A stretch of DNA of 64,000 bases from Terrabacter sp. Root85 (GTDB taxonomy: Bacteria; Actinomycetota; Actinomycetes; Actinomycetales; Dermatophilaceae), in the NCBI RefSeq assembly GCF_001429185.1, contig NZ_LMIW01000001.1:248968-312967 (forward strand). Reading direction: 5' to 3'. The number at the start of each line of letters is the position of its first letter. Position 1 is the stretch's first letter. Shown here piece after piece: positions 8,122-17,084 of this stretch. Both the position numbers and the translations under genes were made by a program. The notes below the pieces were generated by a model. The model ran no database searches. It worked only from the letters and a program-made list of their open reading frames with translations, and had not been told where the DNA came from.

Positions 8122-8676
8122 TCAGGCCGCGGGTCGGTGGTCGACGAGGGCGCTGAGCGCGTCCTGCAGTCGCCCGAAGACCTGGGGGTCGCCGAGCACG
8201 TCGGTGTCGATGGTCGTCTGCGACACGATGACGTCGTCGAGCACGACGGCACCGGCGATGCCTGCCGACCGACGGGCGTCGTCGTGGGCCCACTTGCCGC
8301 CGTAGGGGGTCGGGGTCGCGCCGACGACGGCGAAGGGCTTGCCGGTGATGGCGCCCTGACCGTAGGGGCGGGACAGCCAGTCGATGGCGTTGTTGAGCAC
8401 GGCGGGCATGGTGCCGTTGTACTCCGGCGTCACGGCGAGCACGCGGTCGGCGCCCGCGACGCTCTCGCGCAGCTGGGCAGCCGTGGCAGGCACGTCGTCG
8501 CCGTCGATGTCCTCGTTGTAGAACGGCAGGGCGCCGAGGCCGTCGATGATGTCGATCTCGACACCCTCGGGCGCCTGGTCGCGCAGCGACTCGGCGATGC
8601 GACGGTTGACGGACTCGGTGCGCAGGCTTCCGACGAGGACGGCGACGCGCGTGCGGGGGGTGGCAGCAGTGGTCAT
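8122..8676 (-). CDS. NADPH-dependent FMN reductase
   Basis: 184 residues with a flavodoxin-like fold. The phosphate loop is VLVGSLRTESVNRR near residues 13-26, and TPEYNGTMPAVLNNAIDWLSRP near residue 85 is the family's flavin/dimer motif. Members (ArsH/ChrR/azoreductase-like) reduce FMN, quinones or chromate using NADPH and lessen oxidative stress. Divergent from a TetR gene across a palindrome 12 bases upstream of the start. Confidence 0.9.
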   Translation of the reverse strand: MTTAATPRTRVAVLVGSLRTESVNRRIAESLRDQAPEGVEIDIIDGLGALPFYNEDIDGDDVPATAAQLRESVAGADRVLAVTPEYNGTMPAVLNNAIDWLSRPYGQGAITGKPFAVVGATPTPYGGKWAHDDARRSAGIAGAVVLDDVIVSQTTIDTDVLGDPQVFGRLQDALSALVDHRPAA

Positions 8677-8687
8677 GCGAGACCAAA

Positions 8688-8701
8688 CGGACCGCGGTCC
8701 G
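8688..8701. promoter_or_regulatory. TetR-type operator CGGACCGCGGTCCG
   Basis: Perfect 14-base palindrome just upstream of the FMN reductase ATG and about 70 bases from the TetR start. It is the best candidate operator for the divergent TetR repressor. Confidence 0.75.
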
Positions 8702-8773
8702 CTTCTATTCCCGAGGGCGGCAGGTCATCGCGGTCACCCTGCACGGTCCATCGTCCGACCTAGGATCACGACC

Positions 8774-9367
8774 GTGTCCACCGAGCCACCGCTCTTCGAC
8801 CTGCACCGCCGCCCCGAGCGGCGTGACGCGGCGCGCAACCGCGAGCTCCTCCTCGACGCCGCGCACCGGCTCGTCGACCGCGACGGGGTCGACGCCGTGA
8901 CGATGGATGCCGTCGCCGCCGAGGCCGGCGTCGGCAAGGGCACGGTGTTCCGTCGCTTCGGCAGCCGCGCCGGCCTCATGTCGGCCCTCCTCGACCACGG
9001 CGAGGCACGGTGGCAGGGCCGGGTCATCTCCGGTCCACCACCCCTCGGGCCCGGCGCGCCCGCGCTCGACCGGCTCCTCGCCTTCGGCGAGTCCCGGCTC
9101 GAGCGCACCCTCGTCAGCGGTGACCTCATGGTCGCCGCGGCGGGTCGCCACGGCCGGTCGCTGCCCGCGGTCGCCTTCCTCGTGGCCCACGTGCGCCACC
9201 TGCTCGCCGAGCTCGACGTGACCGGGGACCTGCCGGTCATGGCCCTGTCCCTCCTCGCCCCGCTCGACGTGACCTTCGTCCTGCCCCAGCTCGAGGCCGG
9301 CGTCACCCGCGAGCGCATCCTCGCCACCTGGACCGACCTCGTGCGTCGCGTCGTCGAGGCCGGCTGA
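8774..9367 (+). CDS. TetR-family transcriptional regulator
   Basis: 197 residues. N-terminal TetR helix-turn-helix: RELLLDAAHRLVDRDGVDAV, then AVAAEAGVGKGTVFRRFGSR. The C-terminal ligand domain is helical and diverged. GTG 8774 is preceded by TAGGAT at 8761-8766 and has no Shine-Dalgarno, so translation is probably leaderless. It likely represses the adjacent FMN reductase through the 8688 palindrome. The ligand is unknown, perhaps a quinone or other electrophile given the target. Confidence 0.88.
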   Translation: MSTEPPLFDLHRRPERRDAARNRELLLDAAHRLVDRDGVDAVTMDAVAAEAGVGKGTVFRRFGSRAGLMSALLDHGEARWQGRVISGPPPLGPGAPALDRLLAFGESRLERTLVSGDLMVAAAGRHGRSLPAVAFLVAHVRHLLAELDVTGDLPVMALSLLAPLDVTFVLPQLEAGVTRERILATWTDLVRRVVEAG

Positions 9368-9370
9368 GCC

Positions 9371-10228
9371 TCACCTCCCGGTCGGTCGCTGCGAGGCTGC
9401 GGCCGCGCCGAGGTCGGCCGGCTGCAGGCGGTGCCGCGGCTCCGGGTCGACGACGACCCGCTCGGTCACCGACAGGTCGGGGCCGACCCGGACGAGGACG
9501 CCGGGGTCGAGCATCCGCCACGCGGGGTCGTCGTCGAGGCGTTCGCTCGCGACGACGACGCACGGTGCGTCGGCCAGCTCGTCGCTGACGACGCGCGTGC
9601 CGGCGTCACTGCGGTGGTCCAGGACCTCGACGGGCTTCCGACGGTCGAGCAGCCACAGGGCGTGCGTGTCGGGGTAGCGGCACGCCCACAGCTCGGTGGG
9701 CGTCGTCAGGACGACGTTGACGGCATACACGGGCAGGTGCCGGGCCACCCAGCCGAGGGCACGCTCCATCCCCAGGGCCACGTCCCCACCGGCAGCGGCG
9801 GTCTCGGCGGTCACGAGTGCGAAGAGGCGCTCGGAGTCGGTGTCGCCGCGCACCGTCGCCATCGTCGCGCCGAGGTGCTCCTCGAGACGGGGCAGCCCCT
9901 GGACCACACCGTTGTGTGCGAAGAGCCGGCCGTCGAGCTCGAAGGGGTGGGTGTTCTCGGGGCGCGGCCCGGTGCCGGACGAGTGGCGGACGTGCGCCAC
10001 GAAGGTCGCACTGCGCCGTTCCTTCGCCTCGCTCGCGAAGTCCGCGTCGTCCCAGGCCGCCAGCGCCTGCTTCTCCACGACCGGGCGGCCGGCCTCGTCG
10101 AAGGTGCCGAGGCCCGTGCCGTCGGGGTTGCGGTGCGACTGGCGACTCAGGCTGTCCGGGGCGTCGAGGAGCCAGAACGTCGCGGACACCCGCGCGCGAC
10201 CGGCACTCATCCCGAAGAGGCGACACAC
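9371..10228 (-). CDS. Class II glutamine amidotransferase (YafJ-like)
   Basis: 285 residues. I start at GTG 10228 so the protein begins Met-Cys-Arg-Leu-Phe-Gly. In class II amidotransferases the second-residue Cys becomes the N-terminal nucleophile after Met removal. HVRHSSG, ENTHPFELDGRLFAHNGVV and RGDTDSERLFAL are conserved glutaminase pieces. There is no fused synthetase domain. It starts 2 bases after the pyruvate oxidase stop, with GGAGAGCAGG as ribosome-binding site, so it is the third gene of a coupled operon. It may supply ammonia or glutamate to a partner, possibly the FMN glutamate-synthase-like protein, but the family's true substrates are poorly known. Confidence 0.87.
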   Translation of the reverse strand: MCRLFGMSAGRARVSATFWLLDAPDSLSRQSHRNPDGTGLGTFDEAGRPVVEKQALAAWDDADFASEAKERRSATFVAHVRHSSGTGPRPENTHPFELDGRLFAHNGVVQGLPRLEEHLGATMATVRGDTDSERLFALVTAETAAAGGDVALGMERALGWVARHLPVYAVNVVLTTPTELWACRYPDTHALWLLDRRKPVEVLDHRSDAGTRVVSDELADAPCVVVASERLDDDPAWRMLDPGVLVRVGPDLSVTERVVVDPEPRHRLQPADLGAAAASQRPTGR

Positions 10229-10230
10229 GG

Positions 10231-11952
10231 CTACCTGCTCTCCACGGCCTCCTTGGCCTTGGCGATGGCGAAGCCCCAGCCCTGGGCGAGCTTGGGCTTG
10301 GGCGGCATCGCGACCTCGTCGGGGTTGGTCACGACGTCGAGCAGCACCGGGCCGTCGGTGGCGAGGGCCCACGTCACGGCGTCGTCGAGCTCGTCGGCCT
10401 CGGTGACCCGGCGGCTCGTCAGACCCATGGCCGCCGCGACCGCAGCGAGGTCGGGGTTGTCGAGCTCGGTCCCGAACTCCGGCAGCCCACCCTGCTCCTG
10501 CTCGAGCTTGACCATGCCGAGCCGCCCGTTGTCGAAGACCACGACGACGACGGGCAGCCGATAGGTCACCGCGGTGCGCAGGTCGCCGAGCAGCATCATC
10601 AGTCCACCGTCGCCGGCGAAGGCCACGACCGGACGAGTGCGGTCGAGCGCCTGCGCTCCGAGCGCCATCGGCATCGCGTTGGCCATCGAGCCGAGGTTGT
10701 AGGAGCCGACGAGCCGACGCGTGCCACGCATCGTCACGAACCGGGCGAGCCACGCGGTGGACATGCCGGTGTCGCTCGTGAAGATCGTCGTGTCGGGCGC
10801 CAGCCGGTCGACGGCGGCCGCCACCGCCTCCGGCCGGATGCGCTCGTCGGGGTTGTCGAGGACGGCTCTGGCCCGCCCGAGGAGCGTGCGGTCGTGGTCC
10901 GGGTCGAGCAACGAGCGCTGACGTTCATGCCACGTCTCGTATGCCGTGCGCGCGCTCTCGAGGTGCCCGCGGTCCTCGCGTCGGCGGAGGCGCGGCAGGA
11001 GCTGGTCCAGCGTCGACGCGGCGTCGCCGACGAGGGCGTGCTGCACGGGGGTGCGCCGGCCGACGTGCTCCCCGCGCGCGTCGAGCTGGATCACCGTCTT
11101 GCCGGTCGGGTACCAGTCGCGGTAGGGGAAGTCGGTGCCGACGAGGACGAGCACGTCGCAGTCGTCCATGGCCTTGGCGGCGGCGGGGTTGCCGATGAGG
11201 CCGGACTGGCCGACCTCGAAGGGGTTGTCGTGCTCGAGTCCCTCCTTCGCCTTGAGCGTGAGCACCATCGGGGCGGCGAGCACGTCGGCCAGCTCGAGCA
11301 CCTGCGAGCGGGCCCCGCGCGCACCGCACCCGACGAGGAGCGTCACGGGGACGTCACCGGCGAGGGCGGCGGCGGCGGCCTCGACCTGCGCGACCGGTGC
11401 TGGCGCCGGCACCGCGGTCGGTGCGAACGTCGCGGGACGCACGCCCTTGTCGAGTGCGAGGTCGCCGACGTCGCCCGGCAGCGTCAGCACGGCGACGCCG
11501 CGCATCGACTGTGCCGCGTTGACGGCCTGCTCGAGCAGGTAGGGCAGCTGTCCCGCCGAGGTCAGGGTCTGGGACCACACCGAGACGTCGGCGAAGAGGG
11601 CGTTGTTGTCGACCTCCTGGAAGAAGTCGGTCCCGATCTCGGGGCTCGGCACCTGGCCGCAGATGGCGAGGACCGGCGCGTGCGACTTCTTCGCGTCGTA
11701 GAGCCCGTTGAGCAGGTGGATCGACCCCGGTCCCACCGTGCCCATGCACACCCCGAGCGTGCCGGTCAGCTGCGCCTGGGCGCTGACGGCGAAGGCCGCC
11801 ACCTCCTCGTGGCGCACCCCGACCCACTCGATGCGGTCCTCCGTGCGGATGGCGTCGGTCAGCGGGTTGAGGGCGTCGCCGACGACGCCCCAGACCTGCG
11901 TCACCCCGGCGTCCGCCAACGAGGTGATGATGTGCTCGGCGACGGTGGTCAT
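10231..11952 (-). CDS. poxB: Thiamine-diphosphate pyruvate oxidase / pyruvate:quinone oxidoreductase
   Basis: 573 residues, similar to PoxB (572). The N-terminal PYR domain has GVVGDALNPLTDAIR and the catalytic Glu in VRHEEVAAF near residue 50. A central FAD-binding domain follows. The C-terminal PP domain has the ThDP motif AGDGGLMMLLGDLRTAV and FDNGRLGMVKLEQ. It probably oxidises pyruvate to acetate and CO2, passing electrons to the membrane quinone pool. Acetolactate-synthase-like relatives exist, so the acceptor is inferred. Its ATG overlaps the TGA of the upstream FMN protein (ATGA), indicating translational coupling. Confidence 0.9.
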   Translation of the reverse strand: MTTVAEHIITSLADAGVTQVWGVVGDALNPLTDAIRTEDRIEWVGVRHEEVAAFAVSAQAQLTGTLGVCMGTVGPGSIHLLNGLYDAKKSHAPVLAICGQVPSPEIGTDFFQEVDNNALFADVSVWSQTLTSAGQLPYLLEQAVNAAQSMRGVAVLTLPGDVGDLALDKGVRPATFAPTAVPAPAPVAQVEAAAAALAGDVPVTLLVGCGARGARSQVLELADVLAAPMVLTLKAKEGLEHDNPFEVGQSGLIGNPAAAKAMDDCDVLVLVGTDFPYRDWYPTGKTVIQLDARGEHVGRRTPVQHALVGDAASTLDQLLPRLRRREDRGHLESARTAYETWHERQRSLLDPDHDRTLLGRARAVLDNPDERIRPEAVAAAVDRLAPDTTIFTSDTGMSTAWLARFVTMRGTRRLVGSYNLGSMANAMPMALGAQALDRTRPVVAFAGDGGLMMLLGDLRTAVTYRLPVVVVVFDNGRLGMVKLEQEQGGLPEFGTELDNPDLAAVAAAMGLTSRRVTEADELDDAVTWALATDGPVLLDVVTNPDEVAMPPKPKLAQGWGFAIAKAKEAVESR

Positions 11953-13472
11953 GACGGGCTCCCGCCGAAGTGGTCGGCGCTGGCTGCGGCCCAGTCGTGG
12001 GCCCAGTCCCGCGGGGGCTCGGCCAGCAGCTGCCCCGGCGCGAGCCAGTCGTAGAGCTCGGCGTAGGACTGGTTGCGGGTCGCCGACACGTTGAGCCGCA
12101 GGTGGTGCGGCGTCAGGCGCGAGGGGTCCGTGACACCCATGGCCGCCATGATCCGCATCGCCTCGTCGACCGTGGCCTGCTGGTAGCGCTGGACGCGCTC
12201 GCTCTTGTCGCCGACGTCGAGCGCTCGCGCGCGGCGCGGGTTCTGGGTGGCGACGCCGCTCGGGCACTTGTCGGTGTGGCAGCGCTGGGCCTGGATGCAG
12301 CCGGCGGCCATCATCATGGCGCGGGCCGAGTTGGTGTAGTCCGCCCCCTGGATGACGCGCTTGACGATGTCGTTGCCGGCCGCGACCTTGCCGCTCGCGC
12401 CGATGCGCACACGGTCACGCAGGCCGACGCCGACGAGCGCGTTGTGCACGGTCATGAGGCCGTGGGTGAGCGGCATCCCGACGTGGTCCTCGAACTCGAG
12501 CGGCGCAGCACCCGTGCCACCCTCGGAGCCGTCGACGACGATGAAGTCTGGCGTCGTGCCGACCTCGAGCATCGCCTTGCAGATGGCGAGGACGTCGACC
12601 CGGGAGCCGACGCAGAGCTTGAAACCGGCGGGCTTGCCGCCGGCCAGCTCACGCATGCGCCCGATGAACTCGATGAGCTCCGCCGGCGTGCGGAAGACGC
12701 GGTGGCTCGACGGGCTGACGCACTTCTCCCCCTGCGGCACCTGGCGGATGTCGGCGATCTCCTTCGTCACCTTGGCCCCCGGCAGCACCCCGCCGATGCC
12801 GGGCTTGGCGCCCTGGCTCAGCTTGAGGGAGACACACTTGACCGAGTCGCCGGATGCCTTGTCGGAGAAGGTTGCCGGGTCGAAGTCACCGTCCTTGGTG
12901 CGCGCACCGAAGTAGCCGGTGCCGATCTCCCAGACGATGTCGCCCCCGTGCTCGAGGTGGTAGGGCGACAGGCCGCCCTCGCCCGTGTCGTGGGCGAAGC
13001 CGCCGAGGGCAGCACCCTGGTTGAGCGCGCGGATCGCATTGGCGGACAGGGCCCCGAAGCTCATCGCAGAGACGTTGAGCAGCGCCATGGAGTAGGGCCT
13101 CGAGCAGTCGGGGCCGCCGACCACGACGCGGGCCGGCTCGTCGGGTGGGTCGACCGGCGCAGCGGAGTGCACGAGGTACTCGTAGCCGACCTCGTTGACG
13201 TCGAGCTCGGTGCCGAACGGGCGCTCGCCATGGATGCCCTTGGCCCGCTCGTAGACGACCGACCTGGTGTCGCGGTCGAACGGGCGGCCGTCCCAGTCCC
13301 GCTCGATGAAGTACTGCTGTAGCTCGGGGCGGATGTCCTCCAGGAGGTAGCGCAGGTGCCCGACGACGGGATAGCGCCGCAGGATCGTGTGCTTGCGCTG
13401 GAGGAGGTCCCAGGCCGCGAGCCCGACCGCACCCGCCCCGGCTCCGCCGACCACCCACCTGCTTCGACCCAC
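11949..13472 (-). CDS. Membrane-anchored FMN glutamate-synthase-family protein
   Basis: 507 residues from GTG 13472, which has GAGGAGG upstream. One N-terminal membrane segment (VVGGAGAGAVGLAAWDLL) is followed by the GOGAT FMN barrel. Visible pieces are SAMSFGALSANAIRALNQGA, SLKLSQGAKPGIGGVLPG, DGSEGGTGAAPLEFEDHVG and the Cys cluster CIQAQRCHTDKCPSG, which in glutamate synthases binds a 3Fe-4S centre. It has no glutaminase or GXGXG domain, so it is not a complete glutamate synthase. A separate class II amidotransferase lies two genes downstream in the same operon. First gene of the operon; its promoter lies in the 13473-13718 spacer. Confidence 0.88.
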   Translation of the reverse strand: MGRSRWVVGGAGAGAVGLAAWDLLQRKHTILRRYPVVGHLRYLLEDIRPELQQYFIERDWDGRPFDRDTRSVVYERAKGIHGERPFGTELDVNEVGYEYLVHSAAPVDPPDEPARVVVGGPDCSRPYSMALLNVSAMSFGALSANAIRALNQGAALGGFAHDTGEGGLSPYHLEHGGDIVWEIGTGYFGARTKDGDFDPATFSDKASGDSVKCVSLKLSQGAKPGIGGVLPGAKVTKEIADIRQVPQGEKCVSPSSHRVFRTPAELIEFIGRMRELAGGKPAGFKLCVGSRVDVLAICKAMLEVGTTPDFIVVDGSEGGTGAAPLEFEDHVGMPLTHGLMTVHNALVGVGLRDRVRIGASGKVAAGNDIVKRVIQGADYTNSARAMMMAAGCIQAQRCHTDKCPSGVATQNPRRARALDVGDKSERVQRYQQATVDEAMRIMAAMGVTDPSRLTPHHLRLNVSATRNQSYAELYDWLAPGQLLAEPPRDWAHDWAAASADHFGGSPS

Positions 13473-13507
13473 GACTGCCTCCTCGCCCGACGTGCCGCCT
13501 GCGCGAC

Positions 13508-13545
13508 CCGTGCTCGTTCGCCCCGGGTGCCCGTTCGGGACGAGC
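13508..13545. repeat. Inverted repeat GTGCTCGT...ACGAGCAC in a divergent spacer
   Basis: Eight-base arms separated by 22 bases that include a partly self-complementary CCCGGGTGCCCGTTCGGG. The 246-base spacer 13473-13718 lies between the divergent FMN protein and lysX, so this is not an end-of-gene terminator. It could be an operator or a 5' leader structure. I see no gene in the spacer. Confidence 0.45.
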
Positions 13546-13718
13546 ACTCCGACGTTCGCGTCCACCCGAGACCTACCCGCGACGGTGGACCGCATACCTG
13601 AGAGGTTCCTGAGCCGGTCGGGCCCGTACGACACTGGATGTGGGCTGGGCGCGGCCTGTGGGGCCGTTCGCAGGCAACGCCCAGCGACCGTCCAGCGCGC
13701 AGGTGGATCGTCTGCGAC

Positions 13719-16700
13719 ATGGGCACCCGAACCTTGCGGGCGCCGGCCTCGCACCGTCCCGCGCGACTGCTCACCGGCCTCTACGCGCTCGCCACCCTCG
13801 TGGCACTGCTGCTGACCCTGCTGGCCCGACGCCGACCGCACCCGTTCCTCGCCGAGGGCATCTTCGGCCTCCTCAACGTGCCGGTGGCCCCGACCTTCGT
13901 GTCGGTGGTCGTCCTCGCCCTGGCCACTCGGGCGCTGCTGGGCCGCAAGCGGATCGGGCTGTGGTTCGTCGCCGTCTTCCAGGTCCTGGGCATCTACGTC
14001 GGGTTCGTGGCGCTCGTGCCGGCCGCACGGCTCCCCCGGACCGAGATGTGGGTGAGTCGCGGCGAGCTCGGGCGCGGACTCGACATCGTCTCGACCCTCG
14101 TCGCAGCCCTGGCCCTGTGGTGGCTCTGGCGGATCCGGCACGAGTTCACCGGCCGGCTCCAGCGTGGCTCGTGGGGCCTCGCATTCGCTGCGCTCGCCGT
14201 CGGTTCCGTCGTGACGCTCGGGGTGGCCTGGCTGCTCCTCGGCGCCGTCGGTGCTCCCCGCTCCCAGGTCGACCCCCTCCTCGACACCGTGCTCGCCGTC
14301 TTCGGGGGTGTGAGCCGCCGCACCCTCGCGCTCGTCCCACCCTGGGTCGTCGATGTCGTGGCGGTCTGCGCCGGCCTGACGATCCTCGCGGCCGTCACTC
14401 TCTTCCTCGCCTCGGCCCGCCCGCGCAGCCGCTGGTCGCCGGACCGCGAGGTGGCGCTGCGCGGCCTCCTCGCCCGCGACGGGGCCGAGGACTCCCTCGG
14501 CTACTTCGCGACCCGTCGTGACAAGGCCTCGGTCTTCTCCCCCGACGGTCGGGCCGCCGTCACCTACCGGGTCGTCGCCGGGGTCTCCCTGGCGAGCGCC
14601 GACCCGGTCGGGCATCCGGACAGCTGGCAACCGGCGATCGAGGCCTGGCGGGCCGAGGCACGCGAGTTCGGCTGGGTGCCGGCCGTCGTCGGCGCGAGCG
14701 AGCGCGGCGCCCGGGCGTACGCCGCCACCGGGGGCATGCGCGTGCTGCTCCTCGGGGACGAGGCGATCCTCGACCCCGCGCGCTTCGACCTCCGGAGGGC
14801 CTCGCTCTCGCCGGTCCGGCACGCCGTGGCGCGGGCGGCCCGAGCCGGACTCGAGGTCCGCGTGCGTCGCCAGCGCGAGCTGCGGGCCGACGAGGTCGCC
14901 GAGATCACCGACCGCGCCGAGGCGTGGCGCGGGGGCGAGACCGACCGCGGCTTCTCGATGGCCCTCGGCCGCGGCGGCGACGCCGCCGACGGGGACGTCC
15001 TCCACGTGACCGCCCACGCCGCCGACGGGTCGCTCGTCGGGGTGCTCTCCCTCGTGCCGTGGGGACGCTCAGGCGTCTCGCTCGACGTCATGCGGCGCTC
15101 CCCAGACGCCCCCAACGGCGTCACGGAGCTCATGGTGAGCGAGCTACTCGCCCACGCCCGCCGGCTCGGCCTGGCACGGGTCTCGCTCAACTTCTGCATG
15201 TTCCGCTCCGTGTTCGAGGACGCCGAGCGGCTGGGGTCCCGGTCGCTGACGCGGGTGGGCGCGTCGGTCCTCGGCTTCTTCGACCGCGTCTGGCAGCTCG
15301 AGCGCCTCTACCGGGCCAACGAGAAGTACGAGCCGGCGTGGCAGCCGCGCTTCCTCTGCTACGACGACGCCGTGTCCCTCCCACAGGTCGCGCTCGCCGC
15401 CGGGGCGGCCGAGGGCTTCGTGCGACACCCGTCGATCCGCAACGTCCGCACCGGCCGTACCGAGCTCGACGCCGAGCACCTCGCCCAGGTGGCCGAGATC
15501 AGCGCGCCGCCCGTCGACGTCGAGGGCCTCGGCCCGCGCCGGTCCGACCAGTTCCGCCACCGCGCCGCCGCCCTGAACCGGATGCGCGCGGCCGGGGTCG
15601 ACGCCTACCCGGTCGGCGCGGCCTCGGTGACGACGACCCCGATCGCCACCCTCGGCCCGGACGCCTGGCAGGCCCCACGAACGCTGTCCGTCGTGGGACG
15701 GGTGAGGGAGGTGCGCGACCACGGCGGCGTCGCCTTCGCGACCCTCGTCGACGGCGAGTCACGCCTGCAGGTGATCTTCGACGCGGCCCGCCTCGGCCGG
15801 GAATGCCTCGACCGGCTCACCTCGTTCGTCGACGTCGGCGACCTCGTCCGCGTCGACGGCACGACCGGCCGGTCCCGCACCGGCACCCCGAGCCTGCTCG
15901 CCGACGACTGGCGGATGGAGGCCAAGTGCCTGCACCCCGTCCCGTTCCGAGCCTTCGACGACCCGGCAACCCGGGCGCGCCGGCGCTCGACCGACCTGCT
16001 CGTCCACCCGCGCGACGTCGAGCTGCTCCGGAGCCGCTCGGCCGTCGTCGGGTCGATCCGGAGGACGCTCGGCGACGCCGGCTTCCTCGAGGTGGAGACC
16101 CCGATGCTGCACACGACCCACGGTGGTGCGAGCGCGCGCCCCTTCCGGACGTTCATCAACGCGTACGGCGTCGACCTGTCGCTGCGCATCGCGCCCGAGC
16201 TGCACCTCAAACGGCTCCTCGTCGCCGGACTCGGTCCCGTCTTCGAGCTCGGTCGCAACTTCCGCAACGAGGGGGCGGACGCCACGCACAACCCGGAGTT
16301 CACCTCGCTCGAGGTCTACCAGCCGCACGCCGACTACACGACGATGCGCCACCTCACCGAGCGGCTCGTCCGCGCCGCGGCACGCACCGTCCACGGCCGG
16401 GAGGTCATCCCGCTGCCCGTCCCGGGTCCGCATCGCGACGGGCTCGACGCGCTCGACGACGACGGCACGCAGGGGGTCGACCTCGTCGACATCAGCGGGG
16501 AGTGGCCGGTGGTGAAGGTCCTCGACGCGGTCTCCGACGCGGTCGGACAGCGGGTCACCGTCGACACCGACATCGACGTGCTGCTCGGCCTGGCCGAGCT
16601 CCACGGGATCACGGTGCGCCCCGAGATGGGCGCCGGGGCCGTCATCGAGGAGCTCTACGCCGAGCTCGTCGAGCCGGTCACGATGCTGCCCACCTTCTAC

Positions 16701-17084
16701 ACCGACTTCCCCGTCGAGACCTCGCCCCTGACCCGGCCGCACCGGACGGAGGCCGGGCTCGTCGAGCGCTGGGACCTCGTCGTGGCGGGGATGGAGGTCG
16801 GCACGGCATACAGCGAGCTGACCGACCCCGTCGACCAGCGGGCGCGGCTCACCGAGCAGTCGCTCAAGGCCGCTGCAGGCGACCCCGAGGCGATGGAGGT
16901 CGATGAGGACTTCCTCCACGCCCTCGAGCTGGGGATGCCACCCAGCGGAGGTCTCGGGATCGGTGTCGACCGGCTCGTCATGCTCCTGACCCACACCTCG
17001 ATCCGCTCGGTGCTGACGTTCCCGTTCGTGCGTCCGATGAGCACGCGTCGGGCCGACCGAGAGACGAGCCCCGCATGGAGCTGA
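13719..17084 (+). CDS. lysX: Bifunctional lysylphosphatidylglycerol synthetase / lysyl-tRNA synthetase LysX
   Basis: 1,121 residues, close to mycobacterial LysX. An N-terminal part with about six membrane segments (residues ~15-230) is followed by the DUF2156 lysyl-transferase domain (~240-580). Then come the OB-fold (~650-740) and class II catalytic core of lysyl-tRNA synthetase, with motif 2 FRNEGADATHNPEFTSLE near residue 848 and motif 3 GLGIGVDRLVMLL near 1078. The synthetase half charges tRNA-Lys and the membrane half transfers lysine to phosphatidylglycerol, making the membrane less anionic and more resistant to cationic peptides. ATG 13719 follows AGGTGG. The next gene overlaps its end by 10 bases. 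Confidence 0.96.
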   Translation: MGTRTLRAPASHRPARLLTGLYALATLVALLLTLLARRRPHPFLAEGIFGLLNVPVAPTFVSVVVLALATRALLGRKRIGLWFVAVFQVLGIYVGFVALVPAARLPRTEMWVSRGELGRGLDIVSTLVAALALWWLWRIRHEFTGRLQRGSWGLAFAALAVGSVVTLGVAWLLLGAVGAPRSQVDPLLDTVLAVFGGVSRRTLALVPPWVVDVVAVCAGLTILAAVTLFLASARPRSRWSPDREVALRGLLARDGAEDSLGYFATRRDKASVFSPDGRAAVTYRVVAGVSLASADPVGHPDSWQPAIEAWRAEAREFGWVPAVVGASERGARAYAATGGMRVLLLGDEAILDPARFDLRRASLSPVRHAVARAARAGLEVRVRRQRELRADEVAEITDRAEAWRGGETDRGFSMALGRGGDAADGDVLHVTAHAADGSLVGVLSLVPWGRSGVSLDVMRRSPDAPNGVTELMVSELLAHARRLGLARVSLNFCMFRSVFEDAERLGSRSLTRVGASVLGFFDRVWQLERLYRANEKYEPAWQPRFLCYDDAVSLPQVALAAGAAEGFVRHPSIRNVRTGRTELDAEHLAQVAEISAPPVDVEGLGPRRSDQFRHRAAALNRMRAAGVDAYPVGAASVTTTPIATLGPDAWQAPRTLSVVGRVREVRDHGGVAFATLVDGESRLQVIFDAARLGRECLDRLTSFVDVGDLVRVDGTTGRSRTGTPSLLADDWRMEAKCLHPVPFRAFDDPATRARRRSTDLLVHPRDVELLRSRSAVVGSIRRTLGDAGFLEVETPMLHTTHGGASARPFRTFINAYGVDLSLRIAPELHLKRLLVAGLGPVFELGRNFRNEGADATHNPEFTSLEVYQPHADYTTMRHLTERLVRAAARTVHGREVIPLPVPGPHRDGLDALDDDGTQGVDLVDISGEWPVVKVLDAVSDAVGQRVTVDTDIDVLLGLAELHGITVRPEMGAGAVIEELYAELVEPVTMLPTFYTDFPVETSPLTRPHRTEAGLVERWDLVVAGMEVGTAYSELTDPVDQRARLTEQSLKAAAGDPEAMEVDEDFLHALELGMPPSGGLGIGVDRLVMLLTHTSIRSVLTFPFVRPMSTRRADRETSPAWS

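Noticed and set aside
9817-12054. 745-residue + strand frame opposite poxB
   Set aside because: Antisense to conserved ThDP enzyme motifs, with no recognisable domain.
13473-15017. Minus-strand extension of the FMN glutamate-synthase frame to about 1,020 residues
   Set aside because: The extra 510 residues lie antisense to lysX and are low complexity. GTG 13472 with GAGGAGG gives the normal family length.
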